The translations under genes and the position numbers were made by a program. The notes beneath the pieces are model-generated. The model was not told where the DNA came from. It did not search any database and saw only the letters and a list, made by a program, of their open reading frames with translations. A stretch of 64,000 nucleotides of DNA from 1-14-0-10-37-14 sp037130845 (GTDB taxonomy: Bacteria; Patescibacteriota; Patescibacteriia; Patescibacteriales; Patescibacteriaceae): positions 1 through 64,000 of the forward strand of contig JBAXSE010000001.1 in assembly GCA_037130845.1 (NCBI GenBank). Direction: 5' to 3'. Positions within the stretch are counted from its first letter, which is position 1. Each line of letters begins with the position of its first letter. This document shows positions 57,241 to 64,000 of this stretch, in pieces.

Positions 57241-58593
57241 ATGAGCGATATTATTAGCGCTATCAAGCAAATCTGCGAGGAAAAGGGCCTCAGCTACGAA
57301 TCGGTGATTGCGACCATCGAGTCGGCTTTGGCCGCGGCCTATCGCAAGGATTATGGCGAAAAGAACCAAAACATCAGGGTGGAATATGACCCGGCCACTA
57401 ATCAGAGCCGTGTCTATGACATCAAGACTGTGGTGGAAGATCTGCCGCCTGAAGAAGAAAGGCCCGAGGGTGAAGAAGGCGATGAAGTTGTTGCCGAAGA
57501 GGTCCCGTTGGCCGAAGGTGAAGAAGAAGGCCATCGTTTTAATCCTAAGAATGACATTGAGATTAAAGATGCCCTATTGATTGATCCTAAGCTGCAGATC
57601 GGCGACGAACTGAAGCAGGAATTGCCAACCAAGGATGAGTATGGCCGTATGGCTGCGCAGACCGCTAAGCAGGTGATTATCCAGCGTTTGCGCGAGGCTG
57701 AACGTGATATGGTCTTTGGTGAATTCAAGGACAAAGAAGGTGAAGTGGTAAGCGGTATAATCCAGCGACGTGAAGGACGCATTGTCTTGGTTGATTTGGG
57801 CAAAGCCACTGGTGTTATTTTGCCTGAGGATCAGATTCGCGGTGAGCGCTATAATCACAATGACCGCATCAAGGTCTATGTGCGTGAAGTACGTTCGACA
57901 CCCAAGGGTCCGGAAATACTATTGTCTCGCACCTCTGATGAAATTTTGAAAAAGGTGTTTTATTTAGAGATTCCTGAAGTGGCTAATGGTTTGATTGAAA
58001 TCAAGGCGGTAGCTCGTGAGGCTGGCAGTCGTTCCAAGGTGGCGGTAGAGGCCTATTCGGAGAATATCGATCCAATCGGATCGTGCGTCGGCCAGCGCGG
58101 CAGCCGCATTCAGACTATAATCCGTGAACTGGGTGGGGAAAAGATTGATATTATTGAATATAGCGAAAATGCCTCCGAATTTATCGCTTTTGCTTTGTCT
58201 CCGGCTAAGATTTCCAGCGTTGTGCTTAACGAAGAACAGAAGCGCGCCTTGGTTAAAGTGGCTGAAGATCAATTAAGTCTAGCTATCGGCAAGAGCGGGC
58301 AGAATGTTCGTCTAGCGGCCTATCTGACCGGTTGGAAGATTGATATCGTCGAGGCTGCTACCGGCCAGGTTAAGGAGTCTAGCGAAGCGGCCATTGCGGC
58401 TGCAGCCCAAGACGAGGCAGCGGTGGCGGAAACAGAGCTGGAAGAAAAGGCAGTTATGGAAGCCAATAGTGAAACTGATGAGCCTGTTGTTGCCGAAGCT
58501 GAAGCTGAAATCATGCCGGAAATCGAGGGCGAAGTTGAGGCCGCGGCAGAAAAGAAGCCGAAAGCCAAAAGAAAATCCAAGAAAAGTGAATAA
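57241..58593 (+). CDS. nusA: Transcription termination/antitermination factor NusA
   Basis: This 450-residue protein has the N-terminal RNA-polymerase-binding domain, interrupted at about 60-105 by an acidic insert (PPEEERPEGEEGDEVVAEE). It continues with an S1 domain (GEVVSGIIQRREGRIVLVDLG, about 160-225), KH1 (around SRSKVAVEAYS...GSCVGQRGSRI) and KH2 (SLAIGKSGQNVRLAAYLTGW), then an acidic tail with a Lys-rich end. GGGGG lies 12 bases before the ATG. It modulates pausing and termination, and may control its own leader. Confidence 0.96.
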   Translation: MSDIISAIKQICEEKGLSYESVIATIESALAAAYRKDYGEKNQNIRVEYDPATNQSRVYDIKTVVEDLPPEEERPEGEEGDEVVAEEVPLAEGEEEGHRFNPKNDIEIKDALLIDPKLQIGDELKQELPTKDEYGRMAAQTAKQVIIQRLREAERDMVFGEFKDKEGEVVSGIIQRREGRIVLVDLGKATGVILPEDQIRGERYNHNDRIKVYVREVRSTPKGPEILLSRTSDEILKKVFYLEIPEVANGLIEIKAVAREAGSRSKVAVEAYSENIDPIGSCVGQRGSRIQTIIRELGGEKIDIIEYSENASEFIAFALSPAKISSVVLNEEQKRALVKVAEDQLSLAIGKSGQNVRLAAYLTGWKIDIVEAATGQVKESSEAAIAAAAQDEAAVAETELEEKAVMEANSETDEPVVAEAEAEIMPEIEGEVEAAAEKKPKAKRKSKKSE

Positions 58594-58642
58594 GTAATTA
58601 TTTAAGTATTGTCGCCTTAAGAGGGAGGCGGCTTAAAAAAGT

Positions 58643-60649
58643 ATGGACAATATGAATCTATTGATTCTGGGCAGCTCGGTGGTAGCGCTCCTCTATGGGG
58701 CTTATTACATCAAGCACATTTTGAGTTTGCCTGCCGGTAATGAAAAAATGCAGAACATTGCCAAGGCAATCCAAGAAGGCGCCAGCGCTTTCTTGAACAA
58801 GCAGTATCAGACAATTTTTTGGGTAGCTATTGTATTGTATGCTTTAATCGGCTTTACTCCGATGTTGGGCTGGAAGATTGCCACCGGCTTTTTGCTGGGC
58901 GCTGTCTTGTCGGCTGTGGCTGGTTATATCGGTATGAATATCTCGGTGCGCGCCAATGTGCGTACAGCCGAAGCCGCCAAGGGCGGCATGGCCAAGGCTT
59001 TGGATGTTGCTGTTAAGGGCGGTTCGGTTACCGGCATGCTGGTAGTCGGCTTGGCTCTGTTGGGCACTGCCGGTTTTTATTTCTGGATGGGCGATATCAA
59101 TGCCATGATCGGCCTGGCCTTTGGCGCTTCTTTGATCTCTGTCTTTGCCCGTTTGGGCGGCGGCATCTTTACCAAGGCGGCCGATGTGGGCGCTGATTTG
59201 GTGGGTAAGGTGGAAGCCGGTATTCCGGAAGATGATCCACGCAACCCGGCTGTCATCGCTGATAATGTCGGTGATAACGTCGGCGATTGCGCCGGTATGG
59301 CCGCTGACCTCTTTGAGACTTATGTAGTGACAACGGTGGCTGCCATGATTTTGGCCAGCCTCTTGTCTGATTCTTTGCCAACCAGCGCTATGATTTATCC
59401 TTTGGCTCTGGGCGCTGCTTCGATCATTGCCTCGATCATCGGCATCTTCTTTATCCGTTTGGGCAAGAAGCAGAATATCATGGCCGCTTTGTATAAGGGC
59501 TTGGCTATGGCCGCTATCTTGTCGGCTGCCGCCTTCTATCCGATCACCAAGATGATGATGGGCGATGATTATATCAAATATTTTTATGCCGCTTTGGTCG
59601 GTTTGATTGTGACCGGCTTGATCGTGGTTATTACCGAATATTACACCAGCACCAAGTTTGCCCCGGTCAAGGATATTGCCAAAGCCTCTACTACCGGCCA
59701 TGGTACTAATGTCATTACCGGTTTGGCTGTTTCGATGAAGTCGACTGCTTTGCCTGTCTTGGTGATTGTGGCGGCTATCGGCGCGGCTTATAGCTTTGCC
59801 GGATTATATGGCATTGCTATTGCGGCTGTCGCCATGTTGAGCATGGCCGGCATTATTGTTACGATTGACGCTTACGGTCCGATTACTGATAACGCCGGCG
59901 GCATTGCCGAGATGGCGGAAATGGACGCTTCGGTCCGTGATATTACCGATCCGTTGGATGCCGTTGGCAATACTACCAAAGCCGTCACTAAGGGCTATGC
60001 TATCGCTTCGGCTGCCTTGGCTACTTTGGTTTTGTTCGGCGATTTTACCCACAAGGTTGGTATTGGTTATGACTTTAGCTTGTCCAGTCCTTATGTCTTG
60101 ATGGGCTTGTTTATCGGCGGCATGTTGCCATATTACTTTGGCGCGATGTCGATGGAAGCGGTGTCCCGCACTGCCGGCGCGGTGGTGGAGAGCGTGCGCG
60201 CTCAATTCAAGGCTAAGCCTGGCATCATGGACGGCAGCGAAAAGCCGGACTACGGCCAGACCGTCTCGATTGTGACCGCAGCTGCCATCAAAGAAATGGT
60301 CGCCCCGGCCTTGATTCCGGTGCTTGCTCCTATTATTATTGTGATTATCGGCCTGGCTACTATCAAGGCTAACGCCGTGTTGGTTTTGGGCGGCATGCTA
60401 ATCGGTTCGATTGTCACCGGTATCTTTGTGGCTATCTCGATGACTTCCGGCGGAGGCGCTTGGGACAATGCCAAGAAGTATATCGAATTGGGCAATTACG
60501 GCGGCAAAGGTTCCGATGCCCATAAGGCAGCGGTCACCGGCGACACCGTCGGCGATCCTTATAAGGATACCGCCGGCCCGGCCATCAACCCGATGATCAA
60601 GATCATTAATATCATAGCGCTGCTGATTGTTGGGCTTCTGCTGGTGTAA
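58643..60649 (+). CDS. hppA: Membrane-bound proton-pumping pyrophosphatase
   Basis: This 668-residue protein has about 16 membrane helices and the catalytic motifs DVGADLVGKVEAGIPEDDPR (substrate and Mg binding) with NVGDNVGDCAGMAADLFETY, plus a late GDTVGDPYKDTAGPAINP. The stretch GNTTKAVTKGYAIASAAL has Lys and Thr at the positions that mark potassium-independent enzymes (Ala and Gly in the potassium-dependent class), so I infer a H+-pumping, K+-independent type. It uses pyrophosphate to build or hold the proton gradient that the ATP synthase uses. Confidence 0.96.
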   Translation: MDNMNLLILGSSVVALLYGAYYIKHILSLPAGNEKMQNIAKAIQEGASAFLNKQYQTIFWVAIVLYALIGFTPMLGWKIATGFLLGAVLSAVAGYIGMNISVRANVRTAEAAKGGMAKALDVAVKGGSVTGMLVVGLALLGTAGFYFWMGDINAMIGLAFGASLISVFARLGGGIFTKAADVGADLVGKVEAGIPEDDPRNPAVIADNVGDNVGDCAGMAADLFETYVVTTVAAMILASLLSDSLPTSAMIYPLALGAASIIASIIGIFFIRLGKKQNIMAALYKGLAMAAILSAAAFYPITKMMMGDDYIKYFYAALVGLIVTGLIVVITEYYTSTKFAPVKDIAKASTTGHGTNVITGLAVSMKSTALPVLVIVAAIGAAYSFAGLYGIAIAAVAMLSMAGIIVTIDAYGPITDNAGGIAEMAEMDASVRDITDPLDAVGNTTKAVTKGYAIASAALATLVLFGDFTHKVGIGYDFSLSSPYVLMGLFIGGMLPYYFGAMSMEAVSRTAGAVVESVRAQFKAKPGIMDGSEKPDYGQTVSIVTAAAIKEMVAPALIPVLAPIIIVIIGLATIKANAVLVLGGMLIGSIVTGIFVAISMTSGGGAWDNAKKYIELGNYGGKGSDAHKAAVTGDTVGDPYKDTAGPAINPMIKIINIIALLIVGLLLV

Positions 60650-60666
60650 TCCATGTAATTGCAAAA

Positions 60667-60749
60667 GCTCCTACAAATACAAATCATTACAAATCTACAA
60701 ATTCCTATTTTTAGGTTTTGTAGATTTGTAAGAATTTGCCTTGGTAGAA
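60667..60749. repeat. Family-A hairpin repeat, diverged copy
   Basis: A shorter copy with changes in the right arm (AAGAATTTGCCTTGGTAGAAA), between hppA and the GxxExxY gene. Confidence 0.75.
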
Positions 60750-60760
60750 ACGTATATCTT

Positions 60761-61156
60761 ATGAAGGAGGAAAAATATCTTTATAAGGAATTAAGTTTTA
60801 GCATTGTTGGAGCTGCTTATGACGCCTATAATCAGCTAGGCGTCGGTTTTAAGGAAAAGCACTATCAAAAAGCAATGGCGGAGTTACTAAAGACGAGAAA
60901 TATTAATTTCCGCGAGCAAGTTCCTTGGGAAATTAAAATAAATGATAAGATTATAGGCAGATATTTTTTTGATTTATTGATTGAAAACTCTATCGTAGTA
61001 GAGTTGAAGAAAGGAGACTATTACGTGAGAGGCAATATAGACCAAGTAAAAAGTTATTTATCGGCAACGGGGTTAAAATTGGCAATCCTAATAAATTTCA
61101 CATCAAAAGGAGTAAAATTTTTAAGAATAATTAATATAATTGCACCTGCAAAATAA
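60761..61156 (+). CDS. GxxExxY protein
   Basis: From ATG 60761 (MKEEKYLYKELSFSIVGAAY) this is a 131-residue protein with the name-giving motif GVGFKEKHYQKAM (about 27-39), then NFREQVPWEIKI, RYFFDLLIENSIVVELKKGD and AILINFTSKGVKFLRI. The D-(x)n-ELK residues suggest a PD-(D/E)XK-type nuclease fold. The family is widespread and uncharacterised and is often acquired horizontally; this copy is more AT-rich than its neighbours. It stands between two family-A repeats. Longer upstream frames would read through the repeat. Confidence 0.9.
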   Translation: MKEEKYLYKELSFSIVGAAYDAYNQLGVGFKEKHYQKAMAELLKTRNINFREQVPWEIKINDKIIGRYFFDLLIENSIVVELKKGDYYVRGNIDQVKSYLSATGLKLAILINFTSKGVKFLRIINIIAPAK

Positions 61157-61204
61157 TTAAATTCCTTCAAAACCTTTTATAAATAGCCAAGAGTTATTAG
61201 GTAC

Positions 61205-61243
61205 GGATTTGTACATTTGTAACAATTTGTATTTGTAGGAGCA
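61205..61243. repeat. Family-A repeat, right arm only
   Basis: Begins GGATTTGTACATTTGTAACA and ends TTTGTATTTGTAGGAGCA. No left arm is present. It is followed by a GCAGGAG that serves as the trigger factor ribosome-binding site. Confidence 0.8.
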
Positions 61244-61270
61244 TACATTTGCAGGAGTAAACACCAAAAT

Positions 61271-62578
61271 ATGAATATTTCCAAAACAAATAACGATCAA
61301 GGCCAAGCAGTCATGACTGTCACGGTCGACCGTGAAGAGTTCGCTAAATATTGGGAGCGGGCCGCGGCCAAGATTTCCGAGGAAGTCAAAGTGCAGGGTT
61401 TCCGTCCTGGCAAAGTTTCTTTTGAAGTGATGAAGAAGCATGTCGATGTCATGGTTATTATGGAAGAAGCTGCCCGCCTTTATATCTACAAAGAAGGCGA
61501 CAAGATTATCGGCACTCATGCCGGTGCTGTGGTGGTCGGCCAGCCTCAGATCAATATCACTAAACTGTCCGTAGACGGTGAATTGGAGTTTGCGATTATC
61601 GCTGATTTGTTGCCAGAAGTGAAATTAGCCGAATATAAAGGACATAATATCAGCTTGGAAAATACGGCTATTGCCGAAGAAGAAGTAGCCAAGGTCTTGC
61701 AAGAATTAATCGAGTCGCGCGCCAGCGAGGCATTGGCCGACCGTCCATCGAAGATCGGTGATAAGGTTGTGGCCGATATCAAGATGTTCTTGGATAATGT
61801 GCCGGTAGACGGCGGGCAGTCCAACGGCGTCGCCTTGATGTTGGGCAAAGATTATTTTGTGCCCGGTTTCGATCAGAAAGTTGAGGGCATTGCCAAGGAC
61901 GAGACCAAAGAGTTTGACTTGATCTTCCCGGCTGACTTCCATCAGAAGAACCTGGCCGGCCGCAAAGTGGAGTTTGCCGTGACCGCCAAAGATGTCTTTG
62001 AGCGTAAATTGCCAGAGTTGAACGAAGAATTGGCTGCCAGCTTCGGCATGTCCAGCATCGAAGAATTGAACAAGAATATCCGCGAAAATATGGAGCACGA
62101 GAAGTTCCACCGCGCCGAAGAAAAAGCGGAAATCGGCCTGATTGAAAAGCTGGTAGCCGAATCAACCTTCGGCCCTATCCCTCAGGCTCTGGTGGAGAAC
62201 GAAAAGGATTTGATGCTTAAGGAAATGAAGCGCAATGTGGAGCAATACGGCAGCAAGTTTGAGGACTATCTGTTGAATATCAAAAAGAAAGTTGATGAAT
62301 TGCGCAACGAGTTTGAGCCTGAGGCGATCAAGCGCGTCAAAAGCGCTATCATCATCCGCCGCATTATCGAATTGGAAAAGATCGAAGCGACCGACGAGGA
62401 AGTGCACGACGAAGTAGCTCATCTATTGGCTCACTACGGCACCGATCCCAAGGCAGCCGAACGCATCAAGAGCGCCGATTATGCCCAGGATGTAGCCGGA
62501 CAGCTAGCCCTGCGCAAAGCGGTGGATATGCTGAAGGAATGGAACTTTGTTGATTATATTCCGCACAATCATCATTAA
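61271..62578 (+). CDS. tig: Trigger factor
   Basis: This 435-residue protein has the N-terminal ribosome-binding domain with GFRPGKVSFEVMKKH (about 46-60), an FKBP-type prolyl isomerase domain (about 155-240, SKIGDKVVADIKMF...GFDQKVEGIAKDETKEFDLIFP), and the C-terminal helical chaperone part. It binds nascent chains at the ribosome exit. GCAGGAG lies upstream. Length is normal. Confidence 0.96.
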   Translation: MNISKTNNDQGQAVMTVTVDREEFAKYWERAAAKISEEVKVQGFRPGKVSFEVMKKHVDVMVIMEEAARLYIYKEGDKIIGTHAGAVVVGQPQINITKLSVDGELEFAIIADLLPEVKLAEYKGHNISLENTAIAEEEVAKVLQELIESRASEALADRPSKIGDKVVADIKMFLDNVPVDGGQSNGVALMLGKDYFVPGFDQKVEGIAKDETKEFDLIFPADFHQKNLAGRKVEFAVTAKDVFERKLPELNEELAASFGMSSIEELNKNIRENMEHEKFHRAEEKAEIGLIEKLVAESTFGPIPQALVENEKDLMLKEMKRNVEQYGSKFEDYLLNIKKKVDELRNEFEPEAIKRVKSAIIIRRIIELEKIEATDEEVHDEVAHLLAHYGTDPKAAERIKSADYAQDVAGQLALRKAVDMLKEWNFVDYIPHNHH

Positions 62579-62581
62579 TAA

Positions 62582-62608
62582 TTTATCCCTGCGAAGGCAG
62601 GGATCTTT
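62582..62608. repeat. Family-B hairpin
   Basis: TTTATCCCTGC, loop GAAG, GCAGGGATC then TTTCCATTCA. The same trailing TTTCCATTCA follows the hairpin at 62809. Confidence 0.6.
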
Positions 62609-62686
62609 CCATTCAATTATTTTACCAAAATTTATATTTTTACCTTTAATATGATACAGGCCGTGTAGTAAATAAACAGGATCCAG

Positions 62687-62710
62687 GATCCCTGCCTCCG
62701 CAGGGATAAA
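62687..62710. repeat. Family-B hairpin
   Basis: GATCCCTGC, loop CTCC, GCAGGGATAAA, in the opposite orientation to its neighbour at 62582. Confidence 0.6.
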
Positions 62711-62724
62711 TCTCATAAAAAAAT

Positions 62725-62753
62725 AAACGGTTGCTATGGCGGCAACCGTTTTG
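62725..62753 (-). terminator. Terminator-like hairpin
   Basis: AACGGTTGC pairs with GCAACCGTT. The minus strand then reads TATTTTTTTA, fitting a terminator for the minus-strand lipoprotein gene and its remnant. Confidence 0.6.
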
Positions 62754-62754
62754 C

Positions 62755-62801
62755 TTTGAGCTTATGCTCGGTTATTTGGTCTCTTTGATAATGTAGCTTT
62801 C
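62755..62801 (-). pseudogene. Duplicated 3' end of the small lipoprotein gene
   Basis: On the minus strand this segment encodes SYIIKETK-stop and continues with about 20 bases of trailer nearly identical to 62942-62988, the end of the lipoprotein gene. Two codons differ silently. Only the end is present. Family-B hairpins separate the two copies; the remainder of 62579-62958 shows only hairpins and this remnant. Confidence 0.7.
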
Positions 62802-62808
62802 ATAGAAT

Positions 62809-62836
62809 TTATCCCGGAGTACTCTTCCGGGATCTT
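62809..62836. repeat. Family-B hairpin with a changed stem
   Basis: TTTATCCCGGA, loop GTACTC, TTCCGGGATC: the stem sequence differs from the GCAGGGAT type but pairing is kept. Confidence 0.6.
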
Positions 62837-62908
62837 TCCATTCATTTATTGAACAAGACTCGTATTATTACTAAAAATGAAGTGCAGTGTGAAATCTGAA
62901 AGCAAGAT

Positions 62909-62930
62909 CCCTGCCTTCGCAGGGATAAAG
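62909..62930. repeat. Family-B hairpin
   Basis: GATCCCTGC, loop CTTC, GCAGGGATAAA. Confidence 0.6.
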
Positions 62931-62958
62931 CGTGTATTTGTTTTGAGCTTGTGCTCGG

Positions 62959-63228
62959 TTATTTGGTTTCTTTGATGATATAACTGCCCTGGATAATGCC
63001 CCAGGAGCTCTTCTGCGAGAACTCATAAGTCTCGATATCTTCCTGGGCTTTGCGGTCTCTGGTCAGATACCAGACTTCATCTTCTTTCCAGGTGATATTG
63101 ACCAGTTTTTTGCCCGCAGGCAGAGAGATTTTGCCGGTGGCGCCCCAATGCTTGACGCGTTGGTTTTCGGTGCAGCCGGTGAGAGTGAATGTGGTGATGA
63201 TGGCGATAAGGACGATAAGCTGTTTCAT
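62959..63228 (-). CDS. Small lipoprotein
   Basis: From the ATG at 63228 (MKQLIVLIAIITTFTLTGCT) this is an 89-residue lipoprotein with lipobox LTGC (Cys19), and CGGAG lies about nine bases upstream. The mature part is a small beta-rich domain (KISLPAGKKLVNITWKEDE, then VWYLTRDRK). No family is named. A longer frame reaching 63381 has no supporting signal. It follows the 182-residue membrane protein gene, probably as one transcript. Confidence 0.75.
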   Translation of the reverse strand: MKQLIVLIAIITTFTLTGCTENQRVKHWGATGKISLPAGKKLVNITWKEDEVWYLTRDRKAQEDIETYEFSQKSSWGIIQGSYIIKETK

Positions 63229-63254
63229 TAAGTAACTCCGAATAGTGAAAAAAT

Positions 63255-63803
63255 TTATTTTATTAAAATACTGATAATCATTAGTGCAAAAGCCAGGCTG
63301 GTGGCGGACAAAATCGGTACGGACCAACGCTTGTTGTGATAGAACGTTTTGGAGAAGTCGAAAGTCTGCTGTAAATAGCACTTTTCTACTGTTTCATTGG
63401 CTGACCAATAGACCTGGACATCATCGCGGCCATATTTATAATAGCCGTTATCTTTTAGATGTGGGAGTAGTTGGTAAGTGACTTCAAAGTTCTCTGGTAG
63501 CACTTTGACGCGTTGCCAGATTTCTACGGTGTCTAGATTGTAGAATAGAAAGTCTTCTCTCTCTGACGTTTTGACAAGCTGTTCTAGGTTGCCTTCTTTG
63601 CGACTGAGAACACGATTGGGCAGAATTCTATTGCTTTCCGATGGCAGGGCAGTTCCTTTGAACCCGTGACATTTGATTGATATTCGCGGCGGCATAGGCA
63701 CGCTGCCGCTTCTGCTGGAATGGTAAATGGTATGGAATATTAATAGCGCAATGCCGGCTCCCGCGAGGCAGATAAGCTCAATGATGATTAGTATGGTACT
63801 CAC
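63255..63803 (-). CDS. Membrane protein with two terminal helices, unknown
   Basis: This 182-residue protein has an N-terminal helix (about 3-26) and a C-terminal helix (about 162-180) around a soluble domain of about 135 residues rich in aromatic and charged residues. AGGAG lies before the ATG on the minus strand. No domain is recognised. It is upstream of the small lipoprotein, with a 26-base spacer. Confidence 0.7.
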   Translation of the reverse strand: MSTILIIIELICLAGAGIALLIFHTIYHSSRSGSVPMPPRISIKCHGFKGTALPSESNRILPNRVLSRKEGNLEQLVKTSEREDFLFYNLDTVEIWQRVKVLPENFEVTYQLLPHLKDNGYYKYGRDDVQVYWSANETVEKCYLQQTFDFSKTFYHNKRWSVPILSATSLAFALMIISILIK

Positions 63804-63952
63804 GATAACTCCTAAATTGATTGATTGTTAATTTACAAAGGCCTGTATTGTATCAGATATTGAGTAAAATGTCAATATCGGGTAAGAAGGGGGCAAATAG
63901 GGGTGTATATTATAATTTTTATTTAAAATTAGCCATTTATTTTGGTACAAGT

Positions 63953-63980
63953 TTGACAAAAGTAAAATTTATGTTAATAT
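63953..63980 (+). promoter_or_regulatory. Promoter at the window edge
   Basis: TTGACA (63953-63958), 16 bases, TAATAT (63975-63980). The gene it serves lies beyond the window. Confidence 0.65.
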
Positions 63981-64000
63981 GAAGTTTCTTTATGCGTATA

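Noticed and set aside
7158..61243. CRISPR array as explanation of the family-A repeats
   Set aside because: Copies are dispersed over 54 kb and palindromic, with no regular spacers and no cas genes.
1..64000. Recoded TGA (code 25, Gracilibacteria or Absconditabacteria)
   Set aside because: TGA ends dnaN and other intact genes, and full-length proteins contain no in-frame TGA.

Overview
The window looks like the replication-origin end of a Patescibacteria (CPR) chromosome. The evidence is compact genes with short spacers, a divergent dnaA-dnaN / rpmH-rnpA-yidD-yidC block, a short Oxa1-type YidC, bactofilin, a translin-like protein, arrays of tiny two-helix secreted proteins, a tandem-duplicated PilB-type ATPase, PduL, and almost no biosynthetic genes. 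TGA is used as a normal stop (dnaN, for example), so this is code 11 and not the Gracilibacteria-type code 25. The exact class cannot be fixed from sequence alone.

Layout. 0.3-3.2 kb: dnaN and dnaA on the minus strand. 3.4-6 kb: a membrane protein, then rpmH-rnpA-yidD-yidC on plus. 6-7.1 kb: non-coding, with a candidate minus-strand structured RNA that has its own promoter and terminator, a DnaA-box/AT-rich candidate oriC, a GC-rich island carrying tRNA pieces, and tRNA-Cys. 7.3-9.4 kb: 3D-domain protein, YraN, membrane protein, methyltransferase. 9.6-11.0 kb: three perfect parS-type palindromes plus four half-site repeats around a metallopeptidase-like gene, a probable chromosomal centromere. 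11.7-14.3 kb: tRNA-Ala, tRNA-Arg, bactofilin, a lipid-kinase-like protein, clpP. 14.3-20.9 kb: an envelope operon (large Cys-rich surface protein, histidine kinase, Hsp20, VanW protein). 20.9-26 kb: a second candidate structured RNA, unknown proteins and uvrA. 26.6-33.7 kb: a complete F-type ATP synthase operon. 33.7-40 kb: carbonic-anhydrase-like protein, PduL, DksA-like protein, endonuclease Q, an alpha/alpha-barrel-like protein, phosphodiesterase, translin. 40-51.7 kb: double PilB ATPase, ACP, FtsK, FtsH, class A PBP. 51.9-56.9 kb: polytopic membrane protein, six tandem VirB2/TrbC-like proteins, a lipoprotein. 57-64 kb: nusA, H+-pyrophosphatase, GxxExxY protein, trigger factor, two small envelope proteins.

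How it works together: F1Fo ATPase and a potassium-independent H+-pyrophosphatase (both judged proton-type from residues) suggest a fermentative proton economy, with PduL implying acetyl-CoA/acetyl-phosphate interconversion. PBP, VanW, bactofilin, YidC/YidD and FtsK/FtsH cover envelope building and division.

The most unusual content is non-coding. There are three interspersed families: (A) a 90-115 bp hairpin made of TACAAAT-rich arms; (B) short hairpins whose stems change with base pairing preserved inside a fixed TTTATCC...GGATC frame; (C) a 215-403 bp element with terminal inverted repeats that contains family-B hairpins, lies just upstream of clpP and atpI, and supplies the C-terminal codons of the translin gene. 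Gene 3'-end fragments are also repeated next to their parent genes. All calls are by eye; no database search or folding program was run.
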